The notes: a model not told the origin generated them from the sequence alone. A stretch of 64,000 bases of DNA from Parvularcula dongshanensis (GCF_014199615.1 NZ_JACHOB010000001.1:992001-1056000); one strand, 5' to 3'. Positions 1 through 10,247 are shown, counted from the first letter of the stretch. Numbers and translations are program-made.

Positions 1-1615
1 CCTCGATCCGCGCGACGCCGACGCGCCCTTTGTAGCCGAGCTCCAGCGCGCCCACCGTCTCGGCACCGAACAGGCCCTCGTCTTGGTAGTGGCCCGCATT
101 GTTCGCGACCTCGCCGTTGAAGCCGCCCGACTTGTAGCCCGTCGCGTAGGACAGGTAGACGGTCTGCGACGGCGCCACCCGCCAGCGCAGGGCCCCGTTT
201 CCGGTCAGCCGGTCGTCCTCGATCACGTTCGAGCCCACCGCCGCGCCGAGTCCGTCACGGTCGTTATAAGCGCGCGTGCCGTCGGCGAAGAGGTGGATGC
301 CGAAGCCCTCGCCCTCGATCCGCTCGTAGGTCCAGCGCCCGCCCAGGGTTAGCGTCAGAGTGTCCGTCACCATCACGTCGTTGCTCGTGAAGACGGCCGC
401 GGTCCGGCGATCCTGATTGATTCGCGTCAGCAGGCTGAGGACTTGTGAATCCGAGGCCGGGGTCGGCCCGACCCGGCCCGGCGCACCGACGTACGGGCAG
501 GTGCCCGTTTGCGCCGCGCGGTCGAGCGCGCCGCACCAGATCAGGTAATCCTGGGCGAAGTCGTCAGCCGATCCGTGGAGGCCGATCATGGTGGACAGTC
601 GGCCGAAGGTCCGACTGCCGCGCAACTCCTCGCTCCACTGAAAGAAGTTCCGGTCGTAGGACAGGTTCGCGTTGAGATTCGGATCGCCGTAAGGCGCGGG
701 CGTCCCGTCGAAGTCGAAGCCGTAATCCTGACTGTAGGCTTCGTAGGCGGTCAGCGAGAAGAGGTCCCAGCCGCCCGCTTCGCCGGAGAGCTCGAGCCGT
801 CCGCCCCAGAAGTCGTTGTCCGTGTCCCGCACACCGTCGGCGCCGACGGCGATCTCGTGGTCCGCAAGATCAAGCGTGTCGTTGCGCGGCGAGGCGTTGA
901 CGCCGCCCTCGTGCTCGTAGTGGCCGGAGAGAAGGACCTCGACGCCGCCCTCGCGTAGAACGCTGCCGCGCAGGCCGAACGCCTCGCGGACGCCGCCCGC
1001 CTCGCGCGGACCTGCGACGTTGTCGAGGAACGGCCCCTGTCGCAGGACCCGGCCTGCGAGCCGGCCGTAGACGCCCTCCGCCAGCTGCGTCCCGCCGGCG
1101 GCTTCGACGTCCGCGTAGCCTTTGTTGCCCGCCCCAACGCGGAGTGAGCCAGGCTGGTCCGGTCCCGGCCGGACGCTGACGAAGTCGATCGCGCCGCTCG
1201 AGGCGTTGCGGCCGTAGAGCGTGCCCTGCGGTTCTTTCAGGACCTCGGCCCGGGCGAGATCGTAGAGCAGAAAGCCCGTCTGTACGTTGGTCGCGAGGAA
1301 GACGCCGTCGCGATAGACCGCCGCCGCCCCGGGGGTCAGCGCCTGGTGATCCACCGCGCCGATGCCGCGGATCTGGAAGACGGGCTGGCTGCCGTTCGCT
1401 ACCGCGACCTGCACGCCGGAGAGAAGGCTCGCCACGTCCTCGGCACCGCGCAGCCTGCCTGGCTCCTCACCGAGCGTAAGGACGTCCACGCTGGCGGGGA
1501 TATCTTCGATCGCAGCGGCCGTCTTCGTCGCGGTGACGACGATGGTGTCGGCTTCTTGCGCGAGGGTCGGCGTAGCGAGAAGAGCGAAGGCGAGCGGCGG
1601 CAAGCGTCGGAGCAC
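1..1615 (-). CDS. TonB-dependent outer-membrane receptor, C-terminal part cut by window start
   Basis: Outer-membrane gated channel for a siderophore, vitamin or glycan substrate, energised by TonB. About 538 residues are visible. A GTG start at 1615 gives a clean signal peptide (VLRRLPPLAFALLATPTLAQ); AGGAC lies about 10 bases upstream, and no ATG in this frame gives a better N-terminus. The plug domain follows, with an N-terminal DTIVVTATK segment and the signature LKEPQGTLYGRNASSGAI near residue 115, then beta-barrel sequence rich in aromatic and Gly residues. The last strands lie outside the window. No neighbouring gene suggests the substrate. Family is clear; the ligand cannot be inferred. 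Confidence 0.9.
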   Translation of the reverse strand, partial: MLRRLPPLAFALLATPTLAQEADTIVVTATKTAAAIEDIPASVDVLTLGEEPGRLRGAEDVASLLSGVQVAVANGSQPVFQIRGIGAVDHQALTPGAAAVYRDGVFLATNVQTGFLLYDLARAEVLKEPQGTLYGRNASSGAIDFVSVRPGPDQPGSLRVGAGNKGYADVEAAGGTQLAEGVYGRLAGRVLRQGPFLDNVAGPREAGGVREAFGLRGSVLREGGVEVLLSGHYEHEGGVNASPRNDTLDLADHEIAVGADGVRDTDNDFWGGRLELSGEAGGWDLFSLTAYEAYSQDYGFDFDGTPAPYGDPNLNANLSYDRNFFQWSEELRGSRTFGRLSTMIGLHGSADDFAQDYLIWCGALDRAAQTGTCPYVGAPGRVGPTPASDSQVLSLLTRINQDRRTAAVFTSNDVMVTDTLTLTLGGRWTYERIEGEGFGIHLFADGTRAYNDRDGLGAAVGSNVIEDDRLTGNGALRWRVAPSQTVYLSYATGYKSGGFNGEVANNAGHYQDEGLFGAETVGALELGYKGRVGVARIE

Positions 1616-1687
1616 GGGCGGAAGCGTCCTGGTTGGCGGAATGGGATCATGCCCGGTAGGGCGCGCCGCCTTGTCTGTGAACCCTTG

Positions 1688-2209
1688 CTACGCCTGTTCT
1701 TTCCGGTCCCAGCGCTCGATCCGCGCGTCGTGGTCGTTGCGCCCGTCCGAAGCGACGCGGCGCAGAGGGGTGACCGTCCAGTCCGCCTCGTCCAGGGGCG
1801 GGAAGCGCGTGTCGCCCTCGACCTCGGCTTCGATCACGGTGAGGTAGATCCGGTCCGCTCTCGGCAGGGCCTCGGCGTAGACCGCGCCGCCGCCGATGAC
1901 GCAGACCTCGTCCGCGCCCGTCTCCGCGCCCCATTCGTTCGCGAGGGCGAGGCCGTCCTCGATCGTGCTCGCGACCTGGACGCCGCCCGGGGCGAAGTCC
2001 GTCTGACGCGACAGGACGATGTTCTCGCGGCCGGGCAGGGGGCGGCCGATGCTCTCATAGGTCGTCCGCCCCATGATCACCGGCTTGCCGAGCGTGACTT
2101 CCTTGAACCACTTCAGATCGCCGGACATGCGCCAGGGCAGGCCGCCATCTCTGCCGATGACGCGGTTCTCCGCCATCGCCACCACCAGCGCTACGGGCAG
2201 GCCGCTCAA
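1688..2209 (-). CDS. folA: Dihydrofolate reductase
   Basis: Reduces dihydrofolate to tetrahydrofolate with NADPH in the cytoplasm, regenerating the cofactor oxidised by thymidylate synthase. The 173 residues carry the usual DHFR motifs: [20 protein letters not shown] (catalytic acid Asp31, matching Asp27 of the E. coli enzyme), [20 protein letters not shown] and the NADPH-binding VIGGGAVY. The start overlaps the stop of thyA by four bases (ATGA), so the two are translationally coupled in the usual thyA-folA order. Normal length; nothing unusual. Confidence 0.97.
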   Translation of the reverse strand: MSGLPVALVVAMAENRVIGRDGGLPWRMSGDLKWFKEVTLGKPVIMGRTTYESIGRPLPGRENIVLSRQTDFAPGGVQVASTIEDGLALANEWGAETGADEVCVIGGGAVYAEALPRADRIYLTVIEAEVEGDTRFPPLDEADWTVTPLRRVASDGRNDHDARIERWDRKEQA

Positions 2210-3000
2210 ACCGCCACCGGCGCCTTGATCGCGGGATGCGGGTCGTAGCCTTCCACGCTCACGTCCTCGAAGCGCAGGTCGCGCACGTCCTTCAGCCCCG
2301 CATCGATCGTCAGCCGGGGGAGGGGCCGGGGCTCACGCGAAAGCTGCTCTCGGGCTTGATCGAAGTGGTTGTGGTAGAGGTGGGCGTCGCCGAAGGTGTG
2401 GACGAAATCGCCGGGGCGAAGGCCCGTGGCCTGCGCCATAGCGTGGGTCAGGATCGCGTAGCTCGCGATGTTGAAGGGCACGCCGAGGAAGATGTCGGCC
2501 GAGCGCTGGTAGAGCTGGCAGGAAAGCCTTCCGTCTGCGACGTAGAACTGGAACAGGCAGTGGCAGGGCGCCAGCGCCATCTCCTGCAACTGTCCCGGGT
2601 TCCAAGCCGACACCACGAGGCGGCGGGAGTTGGGATCGCGCCGGATCAGGTCCTGCACCTCGGCGATCTGATCGACCACGCCGCCGTCCTTCTTCGGCCA
2701 GGAGCGCCACTGCGCGCCGTAGACCGGGCCGAGGTCCCCGTTCTCGTCGGCCCACTCGTCCCAGATCGAAACCTTGTTCTCGCGCAGATAGGCGATGTTG
2801 GTCTCGCCGCGCAGGAACCAGACGAGCTCGTGGATCACCGATTTGAGGTGAACCTTCTTCGTCGTGACGAGCGGGAAGCCTTCTTCGAGGTCGAAACGAA
2901 GCTGGCGGCCGAAGACGCTCCTGGTCCCGGTGCCCGTCCGGTCGGGGCGGTCCGTGCCCGTCTCCAGCACGTCGCGCATCAAGGCGAGGTAGGCATCCAT
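2206..3000 (-). CDS. thyA: Thymidylate synthase (ThyA type)
   Basis: Methylates dUMP to dTMP using methylenetetrahydrofolate, producing dihydrofolate for the coupled folA product. At 264 residues it matches the E. coli enzyme length exactly. It has the catalytic Cys motif [13 protein letters not shown], the dUMP-binding [14 protein letters not shown] and the folate-contacting GDAHLYHNH region. It is the first gene of a two-gene thyA-folA unit. This is the classical ThyA, not the flavin-dependent ThyX. Confidence 0.98.
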   Translation of the reverse strand: MDAYLALMRDVLETGTDRPDRTGTGTRSVFGRQLRFDLEEGFPLVTTKKVHLKSVIHELVWFLRGETNIAYLRENKVSIWDEWADENGDLGPVYGAQWRSWPKKDGGVVDQIAEVQDLIRRDPNSRRLVVSAWNPGQLQEMALAPCHCLFQFYVADGRLSCQLYQRSADIFLGVPFNIASYAILTHAMAQATGLRPGDFVHTFGDAHLYHNHFDQAREQLSREPRPLPRLTIDAGLKDVRDLRFEDVSVEGYDPHPAIKAPVAV

Positions 3001-3082
3001 GGCGCGCTCTCCAGGGAATCAGCGTCAGGCGGCGACGCTAGCAGGTCGGCGCGCGCGAGGGGCCCGTGTTTTCCCGAGACGC

Positions 3083-3340
3083 TTAGGCGTTCTCGACCAG
3101 CTTGAGATCGGTTTCGACCTTCTCGCCGTCCTTCTTCTTCGGGCCGTGATAGTCGGTCACGCCGTGGGCCAGAGCGTAGCAGGCGAGGCGGACCGAGAGC
3201 GGGATCTTCACCTTCTCGCCGTCCCGCTCGCCCTTCTCGTAGTACTGAATCATACGCCGCTTGAGGCCGAGCGCCTCTGCCGCGTCCTTCTGCGAGAAGC
3301 CGAGCGACTTGCGCCAGCGCTTGAAGTCCTGCTTGTCCAT
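3083..3340 (-). CDS. Small XRE-family helix-turn-helix regulator
   Basis: An 85-residue protein with one HTH domain at residues 5-40 (KSLGFSQKDAAEALGLKRRM, then IQYYEKGER), the pattern of Cro/CI-type DNA-binding proteins. The C-terminal tail is Lys/Glu rich. The ATG at 3340 is chosen because the HTH begins right after it; the open frame continues upstream to 3622 but would run antisense through the tmRNA gene. It could regulate itself or a neighbour; no target site was identified. There is an 82-base gap to thyA, so it is probably transcribed separately. Confidence 0.85.
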   Translation of the reverse strand: MDKQDFKRWRKSLGFSQKDAAEALGLKRRMIQYYEKGERDGEKVKIPLSVRLACYALAHGVTDYHGPKKKDGEKVETDLKLVENA

Positions 3341-3429
3341 GCGCGCTCTGTACGCCCTTTTGATTGCAGTTTGATAACAATATGGGGGCGCGGCCTTCTC
3401 CGCGAGGGGGTGGGCTGCTATATGAGTGG

Positions 3430-3722
3430 GGACGCCTCGTGCGCCTATGGCGATAAACGGCGATCGTAATAAACGGCCCGGACCCGGGGGCAGTACCCGG
3501 CGGCTCCACCAGAGGGCGTCCTCCCGACACCGGGGGCGGCTTGCGGCGGGGCCGAAACAGCATCGACGGACGTGTAGAGGATCGGCTTTTGCTCGGGTGA
3601 CCTCCGTTATTTGGTCAACCATGAATAGTTGCCAACGACAACAACATGGAAGGTGTCGCCCTCGCTGCGTAAGCAGCGCGGAGATACCGCACTTTAAGTC
3701 CTAGGGCTTTTCCCGTCCTAGG
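3430..3722 (+). ncRNA. ssrA: Two-piece (circularly permuted) tmRNA gene, ssrA
   Basis: tmRNA rescues stalled ribosomes and tags the nascent chain for ClpXP-type degradation. The acceptor piece comes first and ends at 3511 with T-stem CCGGG, T-loop GGCAGTA, stem CCCGG, then CGGCTCC and ACCA. A spacer of about 36 bases is followed by the coding piece, starting near 3548 with GGGGCCGAAACAGCATCGAC. Its GGGGCCG pairs with the CGGCTCC acceptor strand (one G-U pair), forming the tRNA-like stem across the two pieces. The tag frame at 3631-3672 reads ANDNNMEGVALAA then TAA. A hairpin at 3700-3722 probably marks the 3' end. The permuted order is typical of alphaproteobacteria. The 5' boundary is approximate. 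Confidence 0.92.
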
Positions 3723-4339
3723 CGGGGCCGCCGGGGGCCTGGCAACAGAACCCCGGCACTTTCATTCTTAGTGGCGCTACCGGCGGGCTGACCGCCCGCC
3801 TGCTTGAGCGCGGGCTGGCGGCACGGGCCTTTGGCCTGTGCGCCAGCGGGCGCGCAGCGGGCAGCCGTTCTCGTCCGCCCGTCGTGCGGTATGAGGTAGT
3901 CCGGGGTGTCCCGCGCGCGGCTCGCCGCAGTTCGGGGTGGTAGTAGGTTGTCTGCGGCGCAAGGGGTCCCACACCCTCGCTCGCTGCGCGGCACGAAGTC
4001 CTCCACGCTCCTCAGCGCGATCCGCCGGGGCCGTTCTTCAGCTCGCCCGGCGCGTGTCTGGCCTGACCAAGTGGGATGCATTCCATCATCCAGACTTCGC
4101 CAGCACGTGACCTCGTGGCGGCAGGCAAGGGAGACGTCAGCTGTCCGCCCAGCCCCGGCCCTGCCGCGACGAGACAAGAGTGCCATAGGCTAAGAACGTG
4201 GGGACAAGTTCGCCGCCTTCCTGGTTCTGCGCCAGGAACCCTGTGCGTTCTGCGCCGTTAGCCTCGGACATGGCGCGAGGGGGCGGGACCGGACGAGTCG
4301 TGCGCCTGGCCGCGCCTAGATCGGACCAGGGAGACTGTC
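3723..4339. other. Gene-poor stretch with five GC-rich perfect-stem hairpins
   Basis: No convincing coding region lies in these 617 bases. Open frames exist on both strands (for example minus 3701-4186), but they are Arg/Pro/Ala rich, lack a recognisable domain and overlap ssrA. The first half holds inverted repeats with stems of at least 7 bp: 3730-3757, 3782-3800, 3814-3847 (about 14 bp with minor bulges), 3923-3959 (8 bp perfect, 21-base loop) and 4023-4052 (7 bp). This could be a structured RNA of unknown strand, or a decayed insertion beside ssrA. No RNase P, SRP or 6S signature was found in it. Confidence 0.5.
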
Positions 4340-5773
4340 ATGACCACTATTCTCGGCCTGCTTCTCGGCGGCACGGCGCTCGCGCTGCCGCTTCAGGAAG
4401 CCGAGGGCGCGCAGCTGGAGCCTTCCTGCCAAGAGCTCATCGATGCCGTCCAGTCGGCGAGCGAGGACGGGCTGCAGATCCCGATGACCCTGACCCAGGC
4501 GCGCCGCGTCGCCTATCGCGGCGAAGCGCAGCCCTGCGAACGGGCGCTGGCCCGGGTCGAGCAGCAATTGGCAGCGGCCGAACCGGCGCAGCCGCTGGCG
4601 CCCACCCCGCCGCCGGAGCGCCTCGTCGCGCCCGCCCAAGGCGAGGACCGGCCGACCCGCCCCGAGCCCGACCCCGCCGCGCGGATCGACCGGACAGAAG
4701 TCGATCGGCCAGAAGCTGACCGGACAGAAACCGACCAAATAGAAACCGAGGCCCAGACCGAGGTTCAGCGCGAGACGAGAACGGCGGCCGACGTCGATAC
4801 CGTTCGGGTCGTAACGCCCCAGCCGCGCGTTTCGGTCGAGCAGTCGCCGCCGAACGTATCGGTGCGGCAGGCTCAGCCCAACGTCTCCGTGCGCCAGGCG
4901 GAGCCCGAGATCGTGGTGCGGATGCAGCAGCCCACGGTCAGGGTGCAGATGCCGCGCCCGACCATCACCATCGAGCAGCCGCAGCCGGAGGTCATCGTCC
5001 GCCTGCCGGAACCGCAGGTCGGCGTGACCCAAGCGCAACCGCAGGTCGAAGTGCGCCAGGCGCCGCCCACTGTCTCCGTCCAGCAGCCCGAGCCCAGCGT
5101 ACGCGTCTCGGAGGGCAGCGTTCCCGAAGAGGGCGCGGGGGTCGCAGGCGAAACCGGCGTCAGCGTCCGCCAGCAAGCGCTGATCGACGTACAGCAGGCC
5201 GAGCCCGAAGTTCAGATCGAACAGGCCGAGGGCGAGCCGCAGGTCGACTACGCCAGCGCCGACCCTCAGGTCCGCATCGAAGGCGGCGACCAGCCCGACG
5301 TTCAGATCGAGGGCGGCGAGGCGCCGAACGTCGAGTTCCGCCGGACCGGCGAGGTTCAGGTCCGCGTCCTGCGCGGCGACGAACCCGTCCCGCCCGCGCG
5401 GGCGCAAGCCTCGCAGAACGCCGAGGCCCCGCAGCAGGCCATGCAGACCGCCCCGCGCGGTGCGACGACCGAGCTTCGTACCGAGAACGTCCGCGGAGCC
5501 GGGCTCATCAACGAGGAGGAGGACGAGCTCGGCGAGGTCGCCGACGTCGTGGAGCGGGACGGTCAGACCTTCGCCCTCGTCAAGGCGGGCGGCTTCCTCG
5601 GGCTCGGCGAGCGGTCGGTGCTCGTGCCCCTCGGCGACTTGTCCTTGCGCGGCAACCGTCTGGTGGCGGCCGGGTACACGCAGGACCGGCTCGAAGCGAT
5701 GCCGGAGGCCGAGGCGGACAGCTATCGGCGAAGCGAAGCGGAGACCGTGACGGTCGCCAGCCAGGGCGGCTGA
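4340..5773 (+). CDS. Exported PRC-barrel protein with a long Val/Gln/Pro repeat region
   Basis: A 477-residue protein of unknown role. An N-terminal signal-like segment (MTTILGLLLGGTALALPL) suggests export. A Cys-containing domain at residues 30-80 follows, then an acidic linker, then eleven consecutive nine-residue repeats (residues 162-260, consensus PxVxVRQAx), then looser ten-residue repeats rich in acidic residues up to about 340. The C-terminus (about 375-460) is a PRC-barrel domain (ENVRGAGLINEEEDELGEVA, then SVLVPLGDL). The alternating V-x-V pattern would favour extended beta strands. ATG at 4340 is preceded by GGGAG. It is monocistronic, facing the cytochrome gene on the other strand. 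Confidence 0.8.
   Translation: MTTILGLLLGGTALALPLQEAEGAQLEPSCQELIDAVQSASEDGLQIPMTLTQARRVAYRGEAQPCERALARVEQQLAAAEPAQPLAPTPPPERLVAPAQGEDRPTRPEPDPAARIDRTEVDRPEADRTETDQIETEAQTEVQRETRTAADVDTVRVVTPQPRVSVEQSPPNVSVRQAQPNVSVRQAEPEIVVRMQQPTVRVQMPRPTITIEQPQPEVIVRLPEPQVGVTQAQPQVEVRQAPPTVSVQQPEPSVRVSEGSVPEEGAGVAGETGVSVRQQALIDVQQAEPEVQIEQAEGEPQVDYASADPQVRIEGGDQPDVQIEGGEAPNVEFRRTGEVQVRVLRGDEPVPPARAQASQNAEAPQQAMQTAPRGATTELRTENVRGAGLINEEEDELGEVADVVERDGQTFALVKAGGFLGLGERSVLVPLGDLSLRGNRLVAAGYTQDRLEAMPEAEADSYRRSEAETVTVASQGG
4823..5119 (+). repeat. Tandem 27-bp coding repeat (11 copies)
   Basis: Within the PRC-barrel gene, eleven in-frame 27-base units encode nine residues each: PRVSVEQSP, PNVSVRQAQ, PNVSVRQAE, PEIVVRMQQ, PTVRVQMPR, PTITIEQPQ, PEVIVRLPE, PQVGVTQAQ, PQVEVRQAP, PTVSVQQPE, PSVRVSEGS. 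Pro at position 1 is invariant and positions 3 and 5 are Val/Ile. The DNA copies have diverged, so the pattern is maintained at protein level and is not a fresh slippage product. Confidence 0.9.
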
Positions 5774-5780
5774 CGCGCGC

Positions 5781-6212
5781 TCAGGGAGCGGCGCCCTCTT
5801 CGGGGCCGCTCAGCGTTTCGAGGTAGGCGATGACGTCCCGGCGGTCCGCCTCGTTCGGCATGCCGGGATAGGCCATGCGGTTGCCGGGCACGAAGCCCTG
5901 GGGGTTCGCGAGGTAGGCGTCGAGGCTCTCTTCGTTCCAGACGAGGCCCGAGCGCTTCATCGCCGCCGAGTAGGCGAAGTCGGCATGGTGCGCGGCGGGG
6001 GCGCCGACGACGCCCCATAGGTTGGGGCCGACCCTGTGCCCCGTGCCTTGCGCCACCTCGTGGCAGGTCCGGCAGATCTGCGCCAAGCGCTGGCCATAGG
6101 CGGCATCGGGCGGCGCGGCGAGCCTGTCCGCGGTCGTCCTCTGCGGCGGGGCCTCCGTCCCTTGGCCGCAGGCGGACAGGACGACGAGGAGACAAAGAGC
6201 CAGGATGCGCAT
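5781..6212 (-). CDS. Class I cytochrome c, lipoprotein
   Basis: A 143-residue monohaem electron carrier. The signal peptide ends in a lipobox (VLSAC, Cys15), so it is probably anchored by lipid on the periplasmic face. Haem attachment is C47-R-T-C50-H51, followed by VGPNLWGVVG typical of cytochrome c2/c550 proteins, and the distal Met lies in NRMAYPGM. It converges on the PRC-barrel gene with a 7-base gap. Its partner (cytochrome bc1 or an oxidase) is not in the window. Confidence 0.92.
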   Translation of the reverse strand: MRILALCLLVVLSACGQGTEAPPQRTTADRLAAPPDAAYGQRLAQICRTCHEVAQGTGHRVGPNLWGVVGAPAAHHADFAYSAAMKRSGLVWNEESLDAYLANPQGFVPGNRMAYPGMPNEADRRDVIAYLETLSGPEEGAAP

Positions 6213-6285
6213 GACGCCGCGCTAGCGGGCCGCTACACACCGGTCCACGGCAGAAGGCGTCGCAGGGCGACGAGGGACGAGGACA

Positions 6286-6813
6286 ATGGATCTCAAGACC
6301 GCCATCCGGGCGATCCCGGATCATCCGAAGCCGGGCATCGTCTATCGCGACATCACGCCGCTCATGGCGGACGGCGAGGCGTTCAGGCGAACGGTCGAAG
6401 GCTTGGCGAGCGCGTTCAAGGCGCATCGGATCGACAAGGTCGCAGGCATCGAGGCGCGCGGCTTCGTCTTCGGCGCCGCGCTGGCGACCGCGCTCGGGGC
6501 GGGCTTCGTGCCGGTCCGGAAACGGGGCAAGCTGCCGCACGACACGATCTCGCGGTCCTACAGCCTGGAGTACGGCGAGGACGTCCTCGAGCTGCACCGC
6601 GACGCGGTCGCGCCGGGCGAGCGCGTCCTCCTGATCGACGACCTCATCGCGACCGGCGGCACGGCGGTCGCGGCGGCGGAGCTGCTGGCGGAGCTCGGCG
6701 CGCGGCCCGTCGCCTGCGCGTTCGTCATCGAGCTCGAAGGCTTGGGCGGCCGCGAGGCGCTGGCCGGCCTGACGGACGAGGTGTTCAGCCTCATGCAGTT
6801 CGGGGACGATTGA
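6286..6813 (+). CDS. apt: Adenine phosphoribosyltransferase
   Basis: Salvages adenine to AMP with PRPP. The 175 residues match the family length and show the opening DLKTAIRAIPDHPKPGIVYRD, the adenine-site IEARGFVFGAALA and the PRPP loop VLLIDDLIATGGTAVAAAEL. It is first in a close-packed plus-strand run with the small gene at 6816 and panB. An AGGACA precedes the ATG. Confidence 0.97.
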   Translation: MDLKTAIRAIPDHPKPGIVYRDITPLMADGEAFRRTVEGLASAFKAHRIDKVAGIEARGFVFGAALATALGAGFVPVRKRGKLPHDTISRSYSLEYGEDVLELHRDAVAPGERVLLIDDLIATGGTAVAAAELLAELGARPVACAFVIELEGLGGREALAGLTDEVFSLMQFGDD

Positions 6814-6815
6814 AC

Positions 6816-7151
6816 ATGGCGGCGCTCTCTCCCCGGGCCGGGGCGGCCGGCCTCCTGATGATGGCGGTCGGCGGCGAGGACGCGACCGAGATCGAGCGCG
6901 ACGCGGTCGACGCCGTGCTGATGAAGCTCTTCCTCCTGACCCGGCCGAAGACCGCGCAGCTGCGGGCCGAGGCGGAGGGCGCGGACGCCGAGAGCGCGGC
7001 GGAAGCGGCGCGCGTCCTCGACGCGGACGAGAAGGAACGGCTCGTGAGCGCGCTGTGGCAGCTCGGCGGGGACGGCGAGGCGATGCGGGCGGTGCAGACC
7101 CGCTTCGGCCTGTCCGAAGAGCGCCTCGCCGCGCTGAAGCCGACGAACTGA
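6816..7151 (+). CDS. Small acidic helical protein, TerB-like
   Basis: 111 residues, Ala/Glu rich and predicted helical. The opening AGLLMMAVGGEDATEIERDA, with its later LMKLFLLTRPKTAQLR and DEKERLVSALW, resembles the TerB/DjlA-type fold, but metal-binding residues are not clear enough to claim it. The ATG at 6816 is two bases after the apt stop and the panB ATG follows the stop by three bases, so all three are co-transcribed. Function unknown. Confidence 0.75.
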   Translation: MAALSPRAGAAGLLMMAVGGEDATEIERDAVDAVLMKLFLLTRPKTAQLRAEAEGADAESAAEAARVLDADEKERLVSALWQLGGDGEAMRAVQTRFGLSEERLAALKPTN

Positions 7152-7154
7152 TCG

Positions 7155-7982
7155 ATGAGCAAGCAGACCAAGACCAACGCCCCGCGCCAGACCGCAGCGA
7201 GCATAAGAGCCGCCAAGGGCGGAACGCCCGTCGTGTGCCTGACGGCCTACGACGCGCCGACCGCCGCGATGCTGGACCCCCATTGCGACCTGCTGCTCGT
7301 CGGCGACTCACTCGGCATGGTGGTGCACGGCCTTCCGAGCACAGTCGGCGTGACCCTCGAGATGATGATCCTGCACGGCAAGGCGGTCATGCGCGGCGCC
7401 GAGCGGAGCCTCGTCGTCGTCGATCTGCCCTTCGGGACCTACGAAGCCTCGCCCGAACAGGCCTTCGCGAGCGCGGCCCGCGTCCTGTCCGAGACGGGCG
7501 CCGGGGCGGTGAAGATCGAGAGCGGCGCCTATGCCGGGGAAACCGTGCGCTACTTGAGCGAACGGGGCGTGCCGGTGATGGCGCATGTGGGCCTTCGGCC
7601 GCAGGCGAGCCTCGTCACCGGCGGCTTCAAGGCGAAGGGTCGCAGCGAGGCCGAGACCGAAGCCGTGCTCGCCGAGGCCCGCGCGGCGGACGAGGGCGGC
7701 GCCTTCGCCATGGTGATCGAGGGGGTGGACGAGGCGCTGGCCGAGCGGATCACGCGCGAGGTGTCGTGCCCGACGATCGGGATCGGCGCGAGCGCGGCCT
7801 GCGACGGGCAGGTGCTGGTCACGCCCGACATGCTCGGTGCCTTCGACTGGACGCCGAAGTTCGTGCGCCGCTACGCGAACCTGCGCGGCGAGATCGGCGA
7901 GGCGGCCCGCGCCTACGCCGAGGACGTGCGGACGAGACGGTTTCCGGGCGAGGGCGAGACCTATCGCCTGCGAAAGGACTGA
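7155..7982 (+). CDS. panB: 3-methyl-2-oxobutanoate hydroxymethyltransferase
   Basis: First committed step of pantothenate synthesis: transfers a hydroxymethyl group from methylenetetrahydrofolate to 2-oxoisovalerate, giving ketopantoate. The 275 residues contain the metal-site [13 protein letters not shown] and the TB-barrel motifs [39 protein letters not shown] and TIGIGAS. It ends the apt-small gene-panB run. coaD, a later step of CoA synthesis, lies about 21 kb away. Confidence 0.96.
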   Translation: MSKQTKTNAPRQTAASIRAAKGGTPVVCLTAYDAPTAAMLDPHCDLLLVGDSLGMVVHGLPSTVGVTLEMMILHGKAVMRGAERSLVVVDLPFGTYEASPEQAFASAARVLSETGAGAVKIESGAYAGETVRYLSERGVPVMAHVGLRPQASLVTGGFKAKGRSEAETEAVLAEARAADEGGAFAMVIEGVDEALAERITREVSCPTIGIGASAACDGQVLVTPDMLGAFDWTPKFVRRYANLRGEIGEAARAYAEDVRTRRFPGEGETYRLRKD

Positions 7983-8123
7983 CGCCGCCTCGCCGCCAGG
8001 GAGTGGCGGGCGCGATCGAAACGCGCGATGCTTGCGCGTCCGTGCCCCGCGTCCTACCTACACTCCCTATTCACCGAGGGCGGGCTAGCCCGGTGTCCGT
8101 CCCTTCGAAATGACAGGTTTCCG

Positions 8124-8783
8124 ATGACCGAACGCGATCCCCACGACATCTACATGAACACGCTCGTCCCGATGGTGATCGAGCAGACGAGCCGCGGGGA
8201 ACGCAGCTTCGACATCTACTCGCGCCTTCTGAAGGAGCGGATCATTTTCCTTTCGGGCCAGGTGCACGACCAGGTCTCGACCCTGATCGTCGCGCAGCTC
8301 CTGTTCCTCGAAGCGGACAACCCGAAGAAGGACATCGCCTTCTACATCAACTCGCCGGGCGGCTCGGTCACGGCCGGCCTCGCGATGTACGACACCATGC
8401 GGTACATCCGCCCGGCCGTCAGCACGATGTGCATCGGCCTCGCGGCGTCCATGGGGTCGTTGCTGCTGACCGCGGGGACCAAGGGCCAGCGCTTCTCGCT
8501 GCCCAACTCCCGCATCATGGTCCACCAGCCCTCCGCCGGCTTCCAGGGCCAGGCGTCCGACATCGAGCGGCACGCGCGCGACATCATCGCGACCAAGCGC
8601 CGCCTCAACGAGATCTACGTCGAGCATACCGGTCAGGACTACGACACGATTGAGCAGACCCTCGACCGGGACACGTTCATGACGCCGGAAGAGGCGCTGG
8701 AGTTCGGCCTCATCGATCAGGTGCTGGAACGGCGCGCCGCGCCGGGCGAGGGCGCCCAAGGACCGGCCGCCCCGCAATCGTAA
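8124..8783 (+). CDS. clpP: ATP-dependent Clp protease proteolytic subunit
   Basis: Serine peptidase ring that degrades proteins unfolded by ClpX or ClpA, including tmRNA-tagged chains. 219 residues. Ser109 (AASMGS) and His134 ([16 protein letters not shown]) are in the conserved contexts, and the handle region [10 protein letters not shown] is present. The ATG at 8124 is chosen because it gives the normal short propeptide ([20 protein letters not shown]); earlier in-frame starts would add an atypical extension. It precedes clpX in the usual order. Confidence 0.97.
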   Translation: MTERDPHDIYMNTLVPMVIEQTSRGERSFDIYSRLLKERIIFLSGQVHDQVSTLIVAQLLFLEADNPKKDIAFYINSPGGSVTAGLAMYDTMRYIRPAVSTMCIGLAASMGSLLLTAGTKGQRFSLPNSRIMVHQPSAGFQGQASDIERHARDIIATKRRLNEIYVEHTGQDYDTIEQTLDRDTFMTPEEALEFGLIDQVLERRAAPGEGAQGPAAPQS

Positions 8784-8925
8784 ACGCAACACGTTTGTAA
8801 CCAATTGCGCGGAGCGTGAGGATACGCGCCGCGTTGCGCCGATGGACCCGATCATGCACAGTCGGGACTTCCGGCCTCACTTGGAACAGCCGCGGCCTTC
8901 GGGACCAGCGGCGAGGAGACCCTGA

Positions 8926-10221
<1,296 letters not shown>

Positions 10222-10247
10222 CGCCGCTCTGCAAACTTCGAAACGTC

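Noticed and set aside
3723-4060. Possible RNase P RNA on either strand
   Set aside because: A short ACAGAACCCCGGC segment looked similar to the RNase P 3' core, but the essential GAGGAAAGTCC and GGTAAGAGC regions are missing and the order is wrong.
3701-4186. 161-residue open frame on the minus strand (and smaller ones on both strands) after ssrA
   Set aside because: Arg/Pro/Ala-rich with no domain, overlaps the tmRNA end and the hairpin array, and several equally long frames exist in the same GC-rich DNA.
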